From assembly GCA_002751075.1 (NCBI GenBank), contig NAOQ01000066.1, positions 75,332-86,812 on the forward strand: a stretch of 11,481 nt of DNA, read 5' to 3'. Shown here piece after piece: positions 7,186 to 11,481 of this stretch (positions within the stretch are counted from its first letter, which is position 1; every line of letters begins with the position of its first letter). The notes beneath the pieces are model-generated. The model ran no database searches. It was not told where the DNA came from and was given only the letters and a program-made list of their open reading frames with translations. The stretch is from Ichthyophonus hoferi (lineage: Eukaryota > Opisthokonta > Ichthyosporea > Ichthyophonida > Ichthyophonidae). The translations under genes were made by a program, and so were the position numbers.

Positions 7186-8255
7186 AATCTAATTTTGAAG
7201 ACTGAAAACTGTAATAGCAAACAGGGCCTTTGTTATTGTTTTGGGAGCTTATTATTACGTATGTATAAATGAGGAAACACCACTAAGTATATATGTAACG
7301 TTTTGATTCGTTTGTTATGTATATGCCTTTTAATATTCAAAATAGGAATTTTAAATTTTAATGTGAATCATCAAGATATTCCATAAGTAATGTGGAGGCT
7401 GTTGATTGTGTTAACTGCATTTTGGGTGTTTGTAAATATTTGGCTCCCTTAGAACTTGAAGATGTTAGTTTTCAATTAAATATTGGATGACCTTTTTGTT
7501 TTTATCTTATCTTTGTTTTTAGTTTTTATTGAATATTTTGATTATTCTCATTAAAATTTAAAATTCTGATTTTGAAGATTAAAAGATATAAATACTTAAT
7601 AACTAGCTCATAGATCGGTAGTTTGGACAACAACTTCAAAATGACCTTTATAAGCAAATAAGAAACGTGGTAACAAAAACAAGGGATAGGCTATCTAAGT
7701 ATGGTGATTATTCCAGTAAATAGAGGGGTAGGTGGGCTTAAAGGCAGAAGGAAAAATATTGGATTTCCATCACAGTTCTCACACCTTTGATGATATGTAC
7801 TTTATATCTATATGACTATTTCTATACATAATGGGGGATGTTATGTTGACTTGCTCTATCTGTCTTTTTCTCTTGTCTATATATCCTTTCTGTAGAATAG
7901 AATAGGGTAGAGTAGAATATAGTATAGTACAGTATAATAATAAATAATTTAATTTAATATAATGTAATATAATATAATGTCATAGAACATAATATAATAT
8001 TAGCATAAACTAATGTAGTTCATTATTTTTAAATATTGCTTTCTTACTTTTTAGTCAATAATCCCACATGTAAATTTGATGTAAACAAGATTAATCAATA
8101 ATATCGGTGCCTTATAAATACTCACCAATAGAAAACAAATATAATTTTATAATCAGGTATTAGCTAACCAATCAATATGCAAATCCAAAACCCCTTTACA
8201 CAAGCTATACAATATATAAATAGTGGTTATCAGTTATTGCTGTTAACATATTTCA

Positions 8256-8293
<38 letters not shown>

Positions 8294-8330
8294 TTATTTT
8301 TATTATTTTTATTATTTTTATTATTATTAT
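8256..8330. repeat. TTA trinucleotide repeat
   Basis: This is a mostly uninterrupted TTA/TTATTT run. It creates a poly-Leu open frame that should not be annotated as a membrane protein. Confidence 0.9.
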
Positions 8331-8700
8331 ATGTAAGTAGGTTTATTATTGTTTTCTTTTATTGTAGTTGTATTTGTGTCATTAGTGTTTGTTGAGTTAG
8401 GCAGTGTAGAAAGGGGTGAGGTTGGCGATGTTTATGGACAGTGGATTATTTGTAAGCAAGGATAAATCAATCCTTTTATCAGTGGGGAAATTGAGGAAAT
8501 TAGGGTAAAAGATGTCAATGTTATGTTATGCTGGCTTAAGTTTTGCATTAACTTGCAGTTTTCAGTTTTTAACTTGTAGTTTTTGACATTGCTTATGTGT
8601 TTGAAAAGAAAGGATCATATTTGTATGCGTCTGGAATGAAGCCTATTTTCCACTGGGAAGATTAAGGATAGTATACTAGTATACTATAGTATATTCTATT

Positions 8701-8920
8701 ATTGTTTAATTTAATATGTTAGCTGCCATATTGTATTATATGATTGTTGAATTTAAAATGAGCTACTATATTTATTGTATGCTAGTATTGTTTAAGTTTA
8801 AGGAATAGCTCCTATATTATATTGTATTATATTGTTGTTTAAATGTAAATATTGACTATTATACTGTATTGCTTTATATTATTGCTTAATTTTAAGGTTA
8901 GCTATTTTATTATACTTTCC
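8701..8920. repeat. Degenerate tandem repeat, about five 42-48 bp units
   Basis: Five consecutive blocks begin at 8701, 8743, 8787, 8835 and 8881, each with ATTGTTTAA/ATTGCTTAA-like sequence. Most then carry an AGCTA-like core and a TATATTGTATTATAT-like end. Copies have drifted in length and sequence, indicating an old minisatellite. Confidence 0.65.
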
Positions 8921-9238
8921 TATCCTATCCTATCCAATATTATATTATATTCTAAATAACTATAGACATTGTATGTCTCCCTCTCTCATTTCTTTCTCGA
9001 CTCTCATCTACCTTATTCCTTATTGTATTTCCTTTCCACCCTCTTCACCCTTATCTTTTTCTTTTTTCTCTTTCTTCTTATTATTGTTATTGCCTTCCTT
9101 TCCTTCCACAATTTCTCAGCACATTTACATGCCAGGTTTCTGTATTGAGCGGTTGTTTTCCTCTATATATATAGCATTTCGAACATATACCCACTACCAA
9201 ATACAGTTTATCAATAAATATTTCTTTTCCTTATTAGG

Positions 9239-9260
9239 ATACACAGAGCCATCGGTTACC
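9239..9260 (+). other. Possible 5' leader segment after a 3' splice site
   Basis: A pyrimidine-containing TTTTCCTTATTAG ends at 9238 directly before GATACACAG. This looks like a 3' splice site feeding a short leader before the USP7-like ATG at 9261, which suggests a non-coding or very short upstream exon. Confidence 0.4.

Positions 9261-11481
<2,221 letters not shown>

Larger units (their letters stand above)
7186..9238. other. Long AT-rich intergenic region upstream of the USP7-like gene
   Basis: About 2 kb carries no gene I can support. It contains a codon-like 42-codon open frame without ATG (7362-7490), TATAG/TATAA-type simple repeats (about 7895-8000), a TTA trinucleotide run (about 8256-8330), a degenerate 42-48 bp tandem repeat (8701-8920), TATCC units (about 8919-8935) and a pyrimidine-rich stretch (about 8975-9120). 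The Leu-rich open frame at 8177-8395 is just the TTA repeat. The promoter and any non-coding first exon of the USP7-like gene are probably in this stretch. Confidence 0.6.

Noticed and set aside
8177-8395. Leu-rich open frame resembling a membrane protein
   Set aside because: It is the direct product of the TTA repeat; no real transmembrane gene is implied.
8973-9260. N-terminal extension of the USP7-like protein with a Leu/Ser/Pro-rich, signal-like start
   Set aside because: The frame is simply open through a pyrimidine-rich tract, an acceptor-like site sits at 9238, and USP7 proteins do not carry such a hydrophobic leader.

Overview
This is an AT-rich nuclear window from a eukaryote. Genes are split by GT-AG introns of roughly 280 to 790 bases, TATA-like boxes are common, the standard stop codons are used, and microsatellites are everywhere. 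Encoded products are a mitochondrial dehydrogenase-kinase relative, an OXLD1-type mitochondrial protein, a small SET-domain protein and a USP7/Ubp15-type deubiquitinase. This set fits an opisthokont. The divergence of the proteins makes me favour an early-branching, AT-rich fungus over an animal, but the sequence alone does not settle it.

Layout from left to right. A TATAG-type pentanucleotide array (1-170) and featureless AT-rich DNA lead into the 3' part of a PDK/BCKDK-family gene on the plus strand (exons 671-855, 1138-1220, 2008-2072). From about 2100 to 3800 no complete gene can be built, but several short blocks look coding. The best is a TPR-like segment at 3089-3319 split by a 66-base intron. 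OXLD1 lies on the minus strand (4543-4208). It is divergent from a two-exon SET gene (5757-5983, 6316-6523) across a repeat-bearing 1.2 kb intergenic region. A very short minus-strand gene (7185-7006) encodes the first half of an apparent zinc ribbon, and the second half sits in the +1 frame (down to 6954). About 2 kb of AT-rich repeats follow. The USP7-like gene then starts at 9261 and runs off the right end (exons 9261-9631, 10060-10240, 10683-10808, then an unfinished intron).

The genes do not form an evident pathway; two products look mitochondrial and two look like nuclear regulators of chromatin or ubiquitin. The observations most worth a second look are the frame-split zinc ribbon, the degraded nucleotide-binding motifs of the PDK-like protein, the TPR-like exon pair, and an antisense coding-like frame inside a USP7 intron. 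There is also an exactly periodic 19-bp minisatellite in another USP7 intron, and a 28-bp duplication just upstream of the SET gene's TATA boxes. No virus-like element, CRISPR array, tRNA or rRNA was recognised.
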